The notes under the pieces: model-generated
Database searches by the model: none
What the model was told of the DNA's origin: nothing
Seen by the model: the letters and a program-made list of their open reading frames with translations, nothing else
Program-made: the position numbers and the translations under genes
DNA from: an uncultured Desulfatiglans sp.
GTDB lineage: Bacteria > Desulfobacterota > DSM-4660 > Desulfatiglandales > Desulfatiglandaceae
DNA length: 64,000 bases
Assembly: GCA_900498135.1 (NCBI GenBank)
Contig: LR026961.1
Coordinates: 1,020,386 to 1,084,385, forward strand
Direction of reading: 5' to 3'
In this document: piece after piece, positions 10,063 to 18,351 of the stretch
How positions within the stretch are numbered: position 1 is the first letter of the stretch
Layout: every line of letters begins with the position of its first letter

Positions 10063-10563
10063 ATGCAGCGAACCTTCCAGGCCGGTGTCCTGACCATCAG
10101 CGACAAGGGTTCCCGGGGCGAGAGAGTCGATGAAAGCGGCGAAGTCGTCGCGGGCATCCTCGAGCAGTCCGGTTTTCAGGTCGCCAAACGGAGCATCGTC
10201 CCCGACGACGTCGGCCGGATACGCGGCACCCTCACCGATTGGGCCGACAACGAAAACCTCGCCCTGGTCGTCACCTCCGGCGGCACCGGCCTGAGCCCGA
10301 CGGACGTAACCCCTCAGGCCATGGACGCTGTCCTCGATTACGAGGTCCCGGGCATGGCCGAGGCGATGCGGGCCGCCAGCCTCCGCAAGACCCCGCACGC
10401 GATGATCTCGCGCGCCAAGGCGGGCGTCCGTGGATCCTGCCTGATCGTCAACCTCCCCGGCAGCCCCAGGGGGGCCCGGGAAAACCTGGAGGTACTCCTC
10501 CCCGCCCTGCCACACGCCCTGGCCAAGCTGCAGGGCGACCCCTCCGACTGCGCCACGGCCTGA
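10063..10563 (+). CDS. mog: MogA/MoaB family molybdopterin adenylyltransferase-like protein
   Basis: Cytoplasmic protein of the MoaB/Mog fold, which in MogA adenylates molybdopterin before molybdenum insertion. The 166-residue sequence has GVLTISDKGSRGERVDESG at the N-terminus, the substrate-binding TSGGTGLSPTDVTP in the middle, and a LPGSPRGARENL block near the end, all standard for the family. The ATG directly follows the EF-G-like stop codon, so the two are probably cotranscribed. No other molybdenum cofactor gene is nearby. MogA and MoaB cannot be told apart with certainty from sequence alone. Confidence 0.88.
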   Translation: MQRTFQAGVLTISDKGSRGERVDESGEVVAGILEQSGFQVAKRSIVPDDVGRIRGTLTDWADNENLALVVTSGGTGLSPTDVTPQAMDAVLDYEVPGMAEAMRAASLRKTPHAMISRAKAGVRGSCLIVNLPGSPRGARENLEVLLPALPHALAKLQGDPSDCATA

Positions 10564-10761
10564 ACATCGACAAGGTGTCAAGAGATCCATCCTCATGCAC
10601 GCGATCGATCCCAACGGGGGAGTTCGATCCTGGTGCCTAGAAAGGGAGCAGGGCGTTAACCCATTCTTTCTCTGAAATACACCTTTTATGCTCCAACAGA
10701 CCTTTCCCTCCTTTACGATTCCAGGTAAAATGGCTTGCAGAGCAATACAAGGAGGCTTTTG

Positions 10762-12387
10762 ATGCCTTGCATCCTGCGAGTCCTGCTCATCTGCCTCATC
10801 GGCATCCTGTCGGCGCACGGCTCGATTCGTGCGGGCGAAAATCCCTGGATCCCGTTCGAGGAAAAAGGCGCCGTCGTGGACCGGATCCAGATCGAAGTGG
10901 GCGATGTCTTCGATCTGGACGATCCGAAGGAAAACCACTGGCTGGGGCGGACCGCCAATTTCCTCCACATCGACACCCGGCAGAGGATCATCCGCAAGAA
11001 CCTGCTCTTCAAGGAAGGGGAGCCCGTCAACGCCCGGATCATCGCTGAAACCGAGAGGCTCCTCAGAAACCTGCCCTATCTGATCGACGCCAAGATCGTG
11101 CCCGAAACCAATCCCGACGGCACGGTGACCGCCAGGGTGAGGGTGCACGATGCCTGGACCATCCGGGTGGGAGGAAAATTCAGCGATATCGGCGGGGACC
11201 AGGATTGGCGCGTCAGGCTCGGGGACGTCAACCTTCTCGGCTATGGCAAGCAGCTCTTCGTGAGCCATGGGAAAGACAGTGAACGGACCACGCAACAGAT
11301 CTTCTACACCGATCCGCTCCTTTTCAATACGCGGTGGGTCCTTGACACCGCCTACGAAAACCTGTCGGACGGGGATCTCAAGCTGTTCCGCCTGGAAAGA
11401 GGCTTTTTCGAATACACGACCCCCTGGGCGGCCAGCTTCGCCTTTCGGGACGAGAGCAGGATCCACACCCTTTACGATCGGGATCGGGAAATCTACAACT
11501 TCCGCTTCAACCCGCAGGAGATCTCGGTCGGCCTCTGGAAGCTGCTCCGCTTCCGACATCGCACGGCGATCCGAGCAGGGGTCGAATACCGGCACATCGA
11601 TAAACAGTATGGAGAGCTGAACCAGCTCTCCACGCCCACGTTCTCCGCCCCGGAGCTTTGGGACCGCACATACAGCGGCCCGCTCCTCCACTTCTCCCTC
11701 AACCAGGACCGCTACGGATCCTTTCGCAACCTCAAGGCCGTCAGTGTCACCGAAAACTACAACCTCGGCTGGGACCTAGAATTTGCCGGCGGTTACTTCT
11801 CGTCCGCCTTCGGAAGCGAAACCGACGCAGGCTATTTCGAGGCCTCGGTGGAAAAGGGGCAGCGCCTCACGCCGGAGTCCCTTTTCTTGGTGCAAGCGAC
11901 AGGGCACACCCGAACGGAGAGCCAAGGATTCCGTGACGCGCTGGGGAGCCTTCGATTCACCGGCTATTATCAGTCATGGCCTTTTCAAACCCTGGCAGCG
12001 AATCTGGACCTGACCGGCGGGTATGAAATGGACCCCGAAAACATGATCTACATCGGTGCCGAGGAGGGGCTCAAAGGCTACCCCTCCCACTTCAGGGCGG
12101 GAGATGCACGCTGGGTGTTCGCGCTGGAAGACCGGGTCATCCTCCCGTGGGATCTGTGGGGGATCGTCCAAATCGGTTTCGTCGCGTTCGCCGAAGCTGG
12201 CGCCATTCGCAGCCCGGACGGGGGCGGATGGAGCAAGATTTATGCGGACGTAGGGGGAGGGCTGCGCCTCGGGAACTTGAAGAGCGCCTTCGGCCGCGTC
12301 ATCCTCCTCACGGTGGCCTATCCCCTCGTCAAGGAAGAGGAGGCGGACGGCTTCCAGGTGCTGATCGGCAATGAGGTCCGGTTTTGA
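10762..12387 (+). CDS. Omp85-family outer-membrane protein with one POTRA-like domain
   Basis: Probable outer-membrane beta-barrel of the BamA/TamA superfamily, 541 residues. ATG 10762 is chosen because ACAAGGAGG lies seven bases upstream; the open frame extends to a TTG at 10735. A signal peptide (MPCILRVLLICLIGILSAHG) is followed by a region around residues 70-125 with a POTRA pattern (IRKNLLFKEGEPVNARIIAETERLLR). Alternating hydrophobic strands follow, and GLKGYPSHFRAGDARWVF near the C-terminus resembles the VRGF/Y lid-lock motif of Omp85 proteins. It is too short and has too few POTRA repeats for BamA itself. The client is unknown. It converges on the CoA-transferase gene with an 18-base gap. 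Confidence 0.75.
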   Translation: MPCILRVLLICLIGILSAHGSIRAGENPWIPFEEKGAVVDRIQIEVGDVFDLDDPKENHWLGRTANFLHIDTRQRIIRKNLLFKEGEPVNARIIAETERLLRNLPYLIDAKIVPETNPDGTVTARVRVHDAWTIRVGGKFSDIGGDQDWRVRLGDVNLLGYGKQLFVSHGKDSERTTQQIFYTDPLLFNTRWVLDTAYENLSDGDLKLFRLERGFFEYTTPWAASFAFRDESRIHTLYDRDREIYNFRFNPQEISVGLWKLLRFRHRTAIRAGVEYRHIDKQYGELNQLSTPTFSAPELWDRTYSGPLLHFSLNQDRYGSFRNLKAVSVTENYNLGWDLEFAGGYFSSAFGSETDAGYFEASVEKGQRLTPESLFLVQATGHTRTESQGFRDALGSLRFTGYYQSWPFQTLAANLDLTGGYEMDPENMIYIGAEEGLKGYPSHFRAGDARWVFALEDRVILPWDLWGIVQIGFVAFAEAGAIRSPDGGGWSKIYADVGGGLRLGNLKSAFGRVILLTVAYPLVKEEEADGFQVLIGNEVRF

Positions 12388-12405
12388 CCGACGGAGGTGC
12401 CGAGG

Positions 12406-13548
12406 TTATTCGACGACTCCGTCCCGGGTCAGCTCATCGATCTCCAAACGAGTATAACCGAGGTCCTGCATGACTTCCACGGTGTCGGCCCCATGGGGTC
12501 CAGGATGTTCGCCCGCTGCACCGGGCGTCCTCGAAAGCCTCGGAGCCGGGGCGGGCTGCTTGAGGCCCCTGCGTTCGATCAGCAGTTCCCGTGCCTTCCC
12601 GTGCGGATGCCCCCCCACCTCGAAAGGTTCGAGGACGGGGGCGACGCATGCATCGGTGCCCTCGAACACCGCCGTCCATTCGTCGCGCGTCCGCGTCTTG
12701 AAGACCGCCGTGAACCGCTCCTGCAGCAAAGGCCAGCCGGATCGGTCGTCCTGGCGCGGGAGCGCCTCCGAATCCAGGCCGAGCTTCTGCAGCAGCACCC
12801 GGTAAAACCGCTCCTCCAGCGCCCCAACGGCCATGAATCGGCCGTCGGCTGTCTCATAGGCCTGGTAGTAGGGCGCCCCCCCATCGAGGTCGTTCACCCC
12901 GTGCTCCGTCCGCATGAGGCCGTGGCCCATGAGACCGTAAAGGAACGTGCAGAGGCTGGAGGCGCCGTCCACCATGGCCGCGTCCACCACCTGCCCTTTT
13001 CCGGATCGGCCGCGCTCGATCAGCGCCAGCAGGATCCCGAAGGCGGCCAGGAGGCCTCCGCCGGCGAAATCGCCCAGGAGGTTGCACGGCGGAAGCGGTT
13101 TTTCGCCCTTGCGCCTGAATAAGGACAGGGCCCCCGAAACGGCGATGTAGTCGATATCGTGGCCGGCCATGTTCGCATAGGGGCCCGTCTGCCCCCATCC
13201 CGTCAGGCGCGCATACACGATGCCGGGGTTCCACGCAAAGACCTCATCGGGGCCGAGACCGAGAGCCTCCATCACCCCGGGGCGGTAGGGTTCGAGCAGG
13301 ACGTCACCCTGTTCGATCATCCTCCGGACGATGTCCTTCCCGGCCCCGTCCCGGAGATTCACCCGGATCGAGCGCTTTCCCCGATCGAGAGGGTTGCGGT
13401 CCATGATGTGCGGGATCTCGGGCGCCCCGCGGGTCGGCCGGTCCACCACCACGACATCGGCCCCGAAATCCGCCAGCAGCATCCCGCAATACGGCGAGGG
13501 CGCCAGCCCCGCCATCTCGATCACTTTGCACCCCGTCAACGGACGCAT
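12406..13548 (-). CDS. CaiB/BaiF family CoA transferase, alpha-methylacyl-CoA racemase-like
   Basis: Family III CoA-transferase fold, 380 residues. The sequence is closest to the alpha-methylacyl-CoA racemase branch: AGHDIDYIAVSGAL carries the catalytic His (about residue 130) and NLLGDFAGGGLLAAFGI the catalytic Asp (about 160). DAAMVDGASSL and GGAPYYQAYETADGRFMAVGALE are also characteristic. It would racemise the 2-methyl centre of branched acyl-CoA thioesters, or move CoA between acids; the sequence does not separate these fully. The ATG at 13548 has a GGGGAGG ribosome-binding site. It stands alone between an outer-membrane gene and vapBC, but suits a host with many acyl-CoA enzymes. Confidence 0.85.
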   Translation of the reverse strand: MRPLTGCKVIEMAGLAPSPYCGMLLADFGADVVVVDRPTRGAPEIPHIMDRNPLDRGKRSIRVNLRDGAGKDIVRRMIEQGDVLLEPYRPGVMEALGLGPDEVFAWNPGIVYARLTGWGQTGPYANMAGHDIDYIAVSGALSLFRRKGEKPLPPCNLLGDFAGGGLLAAFGILLALIERGRSGKGQVVDAAMVDGASSLCTFLYGLMGHGLMRTEHGVNDLDGGAPYYQAYETADGRFMAVGALEERFYRVLLQKLGLDSEALPRQDDRSGWPLLQERFTAVFKTRTRDEWTAVFEGTDACVAPVLEPFEVGGHPHGKARELLIERRGLKQPAPAPRLSRTPGAAGEHPGPHGADTVEVMQDLGYTRLEIDELTRDGVVE

Positions 13549-13699
13549 CTCATCCTCCCCGTCTGTATCCTTTCAACGCCGAGGCCGGTGGAAGCCGACT
13601 CAGGCCGCCCTTCGAGCCCCCACTCATCCATCATCGTCGGCGGTCCTCTTGTTCCCCAGTTGTTTGGATCATGTCTGGAGGTCTACTGGAACGCCACGC

Positions 13700-13743
13700 T
13701 TGACACTGTATATCGTTTGCATGTATTTTATATATAAATGCAG
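13700..13743 (+). promoter_or_regulatory. vapBC promoter with overlapping operator-like palindrome
   Basis: TTGACA at 13700-13705 could pair with a -10-like TATTTT at 13724-13729 (18-base spacing). An imperfect 23-bp palindrome, GCAT at 13719-13722 mirrored by ATGC at 13738-13741 (8 of 11 pairs match), covers the -10 region. Type II toxin-antitoxin pairs commonly repress themselves at such sites. The coding start of the antitoxin is 55 bases downstream. Function is inferred. Confidence 0.45.
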
Positions 13744-13797
13744 CCTGGAAATACCGACCGCAAAACAGGTTTCGGTCCCTGGAGAAAATAAAACCCC

Positions 13798-14001
13798 ATG
13801 ACGAAAAAAGTGACATCCATCCGGCTCGATACCCGTCTTGCCGATGAAGCCGCGAAGATACTGGGTGTGAAAAGCAGGACGGAGGCCATTCACGTGGCCT
13901 TGAGGGAAATCGTCGCCCTGCAGAAATTCAAGGCCCTCATGGCGAGACATGCCGGGAAACTCTCCTTCGAGGGGATGGATGAGCAGGCTGATCCTCTTTG
14001 A
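13798..14001 (+). CDS. VapB-type antitoxin
   Basis: Small 67-residue protein beginning MTKKVTSIRLDTRLADEAAKI, a ribbon-helix-helix-like N-terminus followed by KSRTEAIHVALREIVALQKF, a pattern common in VapB antitoxins of the DUF2191 type. The C-terminal tail (residues 50-67) is expected to wrap around the toxin. It overlaps the following PIN-domain gene by 23 bases, the usual coupled arrangement. The antitoxin would neutralise VapC and, with it, repress the promoter at 13700-13743. Confidence 0.85.
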   Translation: MTKKVTSIRLDTRLADEAAKILGVKSRTEAIHVALREIVALQKFKALMARHAGKLSFEGMDEQADPL

Positions 14002-14386
14002 CAGCTCCGTTCTCATCGATCACCTCCGAACTGGGCGTCACGCGGAGCGGATCGAGACCTTGAGCGGGCTGATCAGGATGTCATCCGTGGTCCTGGCCGA
14101 ATTGTGGCGCGGCGCGACAAAGACCGCCGAAAGGTCATTCCTCAAGGAGTTGGAGAGAAACCATCCCGTTTTTACACCCACAGAGAAGAACTGGCTTGAA
14201 TCCGGTCACATCCTGGCCAAGATACGGGCCGATAGAGGTTTTTCGACGGGAAAGCTGCGCGACCTGCATTTCGACGTCCTGATCGCGTTGACGGCGAGAT
14301 CCCACGGCGCCTGGCTGATCCATTCCAACCGGCAGGATTTCGAACTGATCCAGCAATATCATCCATTTCAACAAGAGATCTGGTGA
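13979..14386 (+). CDS. VapC-type PIN-domain toxin ribonuclease
   Basis: PIN-domain endoribonuclease of 135 residues. I start at ATG 13979 (MSRLILFDSSVLIDHLR), with GAGGGG just upstream; an in-frame ATG at 13949 would overlap the antitoxin further. The acidic active-site set is visible: Asp in LFDSS, Glu in VVLAELWRG, Asp in LRDLHFDVLIALTA, and the C-terminal SNRQDFELI. Such toxins cleave tRNA or rRNA when the antitoxin is lost. The module is compact and mobile in nature, sits between unrelated metabolic genes, and ends 27 bases from a convergent gene. Confidence 0.88.
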   Translation: MSRLILFDSSVLIDHLRTGRHAERIETLSGLIRMSSVVLAELWRGATKTAERSFLKELERNHPVFTPTEKNWLESGHILAKIRADRGFSTGKLRDLHFDVLIALTARSHGAWLIHSNRQDFELIQQYHPFQQEIW

Positions 14387-14413
14387 CGGCCGTCCCCTCT
14401 TCAAGCCTGTGAC

Positions 14414-15115
14414 TCAGCACCCGGGAGGCCGGACCACCAGCCTGTCCCCATCCCACGCCACGATCGGCACGGCGTCGAACAGATCCCGCTGCAGGCAGAA
14501 GAGCGGATCCTCAGGCGGCAGATAGGGCCTCGATCGCGTCAGAAATTTCTGTGCCGTCGGTTGAAAAACGACCTCCCGGAACACCTTCACCGGGTCGTAG
14601 GGGGTGCCGTTGAGGAGGTGCTCCAGATAATCGGCGCAGGCCTCGTCCTCCGGGGCGGGCCTGAGCGCCCGGTCGCCCATCGCGACGAGGGTGACTTCCC
14701 CGAGCTGCAAGCCCTTCAGGTATTCCGCGATGGCCGAGGCTGTTACGAAGCTGCCCAGGATGACCTCGTCGGCGCTCGCCGCCGCCAGGCTCACCCCGGT
14801 CACCCCGGCGGTGGTCCGGTGGATGACGGTCCTGCCCTCGAAGCGCCGCGCGCCTTCGGCGATGATCCGGGAAGGGGAGTTCCCCATGTCCCCGCCTTCG
14901 ATGGGAACCTCGTCGACCTCCCCTACCAACACCGCATCGGGGTGGAAGCGTTTCAACTCCACGGCCCTCAGGGGATCCGCCTCCAGCATGACCTTCGAGG
15001 CCCCGAAATAGAAAAAGAGCGGCGTGCAGGAAAAGGCCCGGAACACATCGATGACGACCACCGTGCCCCGCGCCCCCCGCGCCCCGTCCGCCAGGCGTTT
15101 TCGAATCACCTTCAT
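14414..15115 (-). CDS. 2-phosphosulfolactate phosphatase (ComB) family protein
   Basis: The ComB family hydrolyses 2-phosphosulfolactate in coenzyme M biosynthesis, but many bacterial members have no known substrate. The 233-residue protein shows TVVVIDVFRAFSCTPLFFYFGA, VLVGEVDEVPIEGGDMGNSP, IHRTTAGVTGV and DEVILGSFVTASAIAEYL, which align in order with ComB blocks (DVLRA, GE...GNSP, TTNGT, gslvNa). I start at ATG 15115; the open frame runs to 15343, but that extension is low-complexity and unlike the family. No clear ribosome-binding site precedes 15115, so the start is uncertain. No other coenzyme M gene is present. Confidence 0.75.
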   Translation of the reverse strand: MKVIRKRLADGARGARGTVVVIDVFRAFSCTPLFFYFGASKVMLEADPLRAVELKRFHPDAVLVGEVDEVPIEGGDMGNSPSRIIAEGARRFEGRTVIHRTTAGVTGVSLAAASADEVILGSFVTASAIAEYLKGLQLGEVTLVAMGDRALRPAPEDEACADYLEHLLNGTPYDPVKVFREVVFQPTAQKFLTRSRPYLPPEDPLFCLQRDLFDAVPIVAWDGDRLVVRPPGC

Positions 15116-15577
15116 ACGCAAAACCGGCCACCGGTCCTGTTCCGCCACATCGCCACCGGGTGGAACGGCGCACATCTTACAGCATGACGACAAAGCCATC
15201 CACCCGGCCGCAGGCCGCCAGCCCATGCCTAGCAGCCTGCAATATTCCATGGCCTCCGGCACCTGCTCCAAACCCGGTGAGAACCGGATTCCTCCGCCCG
15301 GCCCAACGCATGACGAAGGTTCGGGGCGCCGGATTTCCATCACGTGTTTCCGATGGTCTTCCGGTGAAACGCTACCATATCAAGACAGCAAATTCCACGG
15401 CTTAAATGGTATCCATCCGAAAATGAGGGTTTTTGCCCGAAATCAAGGAAATCAACCGTTTGCCCAAAGGCGACCTGCAGGTCACCCCACAAGCAAACGT
15501 GCAGAATGACGCCGAGAATGGCCAAAAAGACCATTTCCGGATGGACACTGAATGGACATCGACCTACACCGCAACTT
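15116..15577. other. intergenic region holding repeat copy R1-A
   Basis: Between the divergently placed ComB-like start and the end of the ligase gene. Its right half (15407-15551) is an R1 repeat in minus orientation. In 15116-15406 I see no convincing gene, RNA or promoter; the short open frames there are antisense shadows or lack any recognisable product. Confidence 0.5.
15407..15551 (-). repeat. R1 palindromic intergenic repeat, copy A (inverted orientation)
   Basis: Read on the minus strand this copy runs from TCCATCCGGAAATGGTC through TTTTTGGCCATTCTCGGCG and the GACCTGCAGGTC palindrome to CCTCATTTTCGGATGGATA. It matches copies C, D and E block for block with scattered substitutions. 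It sits directly downstream of the phenylacetate-CoA-ligase-like stop codon. Confidence 0.8.
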
Positions 15578-16900
15578 TCACCGGACGCGCACGAGCGGCG
15601 TCTTATAGACCGTTCGCTGGATAGTCTCCGGAGGAACGAGGTTGGCCTCGATCTTCACGACAAGGATCTCCCTGACCTTGTTTTCGATGTCCTTCTTGAG
15701 TCTGGCCTTGTCCTCCACCGAAGGCAGCACCTCGATGTCCACCGGGATGGGCTTGTCGAACCGGACCTGTGCGGCGGAATCCTTGACCACCTGGAGGTAG
15801 CCTGTGAGGACGTCCTTGAAGGAGGTCACCACCACATCACGGATCGCCGAAGGAAAGACGTTCATGGCCTTGTAGATCAGCATGTCGTCGACCCGGCCGA
15901 TGCAGCGCATCCTGGGCGATGTCCGCCCGCAGGAGCATTCGAGCGCTTCGACCCGGATGAAGTCATGGGAGGCGTACCGGATGATGGGGGTCGCTTCGCG
16001 GGTGATCGTCGTGTAGACGGGCTCGCCACAGACGCCGGGCTCCCAGGGCAGGTGCTTGCCCGTTTCGGGGTCGGTCAATTCCACCATGACATGGGGCTGC
16101 GCCGTAAAATGCATGCCTTTTTCCTCCTCGCACTCCGCCCACATCCCCGGCATGATGTCGGCCAGCCCCATGATCTCCCGCACGCTGTCGGCGCCCCACA
16201 GTTCCTTGATCCGGTCGCGGATGGGTTCCTCGCCGAGGCCCGGCTCCCCGCCCCCGAGGATCTTCCGGACCCCCAGGTCCTTCGCGTCGACGCCGAGATA
16301 CTTGCGGCAGTTCTCCGCCAGGTACAGATCGAAGCTGGTCGTCCCGAGGATCGCCGTGCAGTGAAGGTTGCGCAGCGTCTCGAAGAGCCTTTCCGTGGCG
16401 AGTCCGCCCGCCCAGACAACCGTCGCCCCGATATGGCGCATCCCCTCGAAGTAGGGCTCCCCTCCGGCGAATATGGGCGTGCCCACCACGTGCGCCGCCA
16501 CGTCGCTCTTTCGTATGTTCGCCGTATAGGTGAAGGCGGCCAGCGACTCCCGCCAGGACTCCAGGTCCTTCCGGGTAATCCCGTAATAAACCGGACGCCC
16601 CGTCGTTCCGGATGACGAAATGACCTGGACGATGTCCTCCGTCCTGGCGACCTGGATCGTCCCCAGCGGGTTATCGGCGTCACCCGCCAACTGGGCCTCA
16701 CGGATCTCGCTCTTGGTCATCACCGGAACTGCTGTCAGGTCATCGAAGGAAGCAACAGCCTTCGTTTCCGCCAGGTGCTTCCGGTAAAAAGGCGAGTTCG
16801 ACTTTACGTAGTCGAGCAGGAGGTTGAACTTTTCGAGCCAGTATTGGTGGACATCCGCCCACGGCATGGTCTCGAACCGTTGGTTCCAGTAATCACCCAT
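15578..16900 (-). CDS. phenylacetate-CoA ligase family (AMP-forming) enzyme
   Basis: Adenylate-forming acyl-CoA ligase of the PaaK type, 440 residues, the usual length. The N-terminus has the YWLEKFNLLLDYVKSNSPFYRKHL block. The ATP-binding loop is SSSGTTGRPV (about residues 95-104). EIMGLADIMPG, SCGRTSPRMRCIGRVDDMLIYKAMNVFPSAIRD and the C-terminal VYKTPLVRVR follow in family order. It has a clear GGAGGG ribosome-binding site. It lies downstream of carboxylase cluster 1 and the URO-D-like gene on the same strand. In acetophenone degradation a CoA ligase activates the 3-oxo acid made by the carboxylase, so this could be the partner ligase. The true acid substrate is unknown. Confidence 0.88.
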   Translation of the reverse strand: MGDYWNQRFETMPWADVHQYWLEKFNLLLDYVKSNSPFYRKHLAETKAVASFDDLTAVPVMTKSEIREAQLAGDADNPLGTIQVARTEDIVQVISSSGTTGRPVYYGITRKDLESWRESLAAFTYTANIRKSDVAAHVVGTPIFAGGEPYFEGMRHIGATVVWAGGLATERLFETLRNLHCTAILGTTSFDLYLAENCRKYLGVDAKDLGVRKILGGGEPGLGEEPIRDRIKELWGADSVREIMGLADIMPGMWAECEEEKGMHFTAQPHVMVELTDPETGKHLPWEPGVCGEPVYTTITREATPIIRYASHDFIRVEALECSCGRTSPRMRCIGRVDDMLIYKAMNVFPSAIRDVVVTSFKDVLTGYLQVVKDSAAQVRFDKPIPVDIEVLPSVEDKARLKKDIENKVREILVVKIEANLVPPETIQRTVYKTPLVRVR

Positions 16901-17221
16901 CCTTGCATCCCTCCATCACTGGGAATCCATAGCGGCAGGACAGCCTCGAAGCCCGAGTTCCGCAGCGCGCGAAATCGCTCGTCGGCAGCCCGTATCCGCC
17001 CTTGATCCCAGATATTCCAAATGATTGGTATCGCCGCCCGAAGCCGGCTCTGCAGCCCCCGGCAGCTTGATCGGAAAGCCATCTGCCAGATCTGAGCGCC
17101 GGCGGCATCCACCTGCCGGCCCTCCTTGAAAAGTCTCAAAAAACGGAAACCCGCACCTGTTTGACAAAGAAATGTCGAAAGATGAATCGTGTCCCCCGGC
17201 CTCCTGCCAACCGGTCAGCCG
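16901..17221. other. intergenic region with no recognised gene
   Basis: About 320 bases between the ligase start and the URO-D-like stop, both on the minus strand. Only the ligase ribosome-binding site (GGAGGG, eight bases before 16900) is recognisable. No convincing terminator, promoter or small gene was seen. Confidence 0.4.
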
Positions 17222-18160
17222 CTATCGGAGATACTCGCGGATAGCCTGGATGCCGCGGATCATGGCCTCCTTGTCGACATCGGCGGGGATTTCCCCCTCC
17301 GTCGTCAGCAGGAAGAGGCTCGCGGCCTCCAACGCCCGGCCCACACCGCTCCTCCCCAGATACGCGGTGATCTCTTCTGGAGACTTCTCCATCACAGACA
17401 CCGGTATCGAGAAGGAGACCTTTTTCGCCGGTCCCCAGAGTTCCGGCTCGGCATCGGCCGGAAAGACCAACGCCTCGACGGTCCGCCGTAGAACCGCAAC
17501 GTTCTCCTTCCCAAATTCCTTCTGCATCAGAAGCGCTGGAAACCCGTAATACTTCGCCGTGTTCCAGATAGGCGAGTAGACTCGGGTCAGGACCCTCGCG
17601 AGATTCGCATCCAGGGGCGGCAATGCCTCCTCGGCGACGATCATGATGTCGATGCCCGTCTCGCCCAAGGCCCTGGCAAACGTCAGGACCGCCTTCGTGC
17701 AAACGGAAAGGAGCCTCGGTTGTGCCATGACCTCTCCGGCCGAAAGCCCTGTCAACCGAACGGCAAGCGTCACGGGCCCGTTCAACCATCCGGTCAGCAG
17801 CGTTTCCGGCAGAAGCATCTGCAGCCTTTTGGTCACATCCAGCGCGACCATCAGTCTATCGTTCCGCAGGACCTCATCCATCCGGTTTTCGAGTCCATGG
17901 CACTCTTCCGGGCTCAGAGATCGATCGGCCGCCGATCCGCAGAGGGACACCAGAGCGTCGGGCAGAAGCTTCGCGTCGCCATAAGCGAAGATGGCTTCCA
18001 GGCCGAAATGCCTCTGGATCGAGCGGAGGGCGTTCGAGACCTTCGTCGGGTCATGGAGAAAGGCGTTCAGCGGCAGATCCTCCAGCAGCGCCCCGAAGGA
18101 AAAGATCCACGGCACAAAGATGCGCCCCTTTTTGAGCCCTTCTTTCTTTACCCGGGACAT
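17222..18160 (-). CDS. uroporphyrinogen decarboxylase (URO-D) fold protein
   Basis: 312-residue protein with a weak but recognisable URO-D/cobalamin-methyltransferase TIM-barrel pattern: FGLEAIFAYGDAKLLPDALVS near the N-terminus, LLTGWLNGPVTLAVRLTGLSAGEVMAQPRLL in the middle (the GP.TLA...G..... block), and IMIVAEEALPPLDANLARVLTRVYSPIWN, matching the D-x-x-P segment that precedes the barrel's later strands. Start ATG 18160 follows AAAGGAGG by six bases. Many such proteins in anaerobes are methyltransferases or unknown enzymes, and haem synthesis is unlikely here. It is 190 bases downstream of carboxylase cluster 1 on the same strand, so a role in the same pathway is possible. Confidence 0.65.
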   Translation of the reverse strand: MSRVKKEGLKKGRIFVPWIFSFGALLEDLPLNAFLHDPTKVSNALRSIQRHFGLEAIFAYGDAKLLPDALVSLCGSAADRSLSPEECHGLENRMDEVLRNDRLMVALDVTKRLQMLLPETLLTGWLNGPVTLAVRLTGLSAGEVMAQPRLLSVCTKAVLTFARALGETGIDIMIVAEEALPPLDANLARVLTRVYSPIWNTAKYYGFPALLMQKEFGKENVAVLRRTVEALVFPADAEPELWGPAKKVSFSIPVSVMEKSPEEITAYLGRSGVGRALEAASLFLLTTEGEIPADVDKEAMIRGIQAIREYLR

Positions 18161-18351
18161 ACCCATCCTCCTTTGAGTCTCGCCATCCGAGTCCTCGCCT
18201 CCGTTGTCACATCTCGTTTCATCCCCTATCGACCATGCCGGGGCTGCCCGCCCCTTGGAATCCATCCTCCGGGAGGGCCCCCGGCAGGGCGATCAGGGTT
18301 CCTTGTTGGACATCGTGGGCATTTGGCGCAGAAACGATTCCTCAGCACCTC

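Noticed and set aside
15024-15509. 161-residue open frame across the region upstream of the ComB-like gene
   Set aside because: Overlaps the ComB-like gene antisense and runs into an R1 repeat; no recognisable product.
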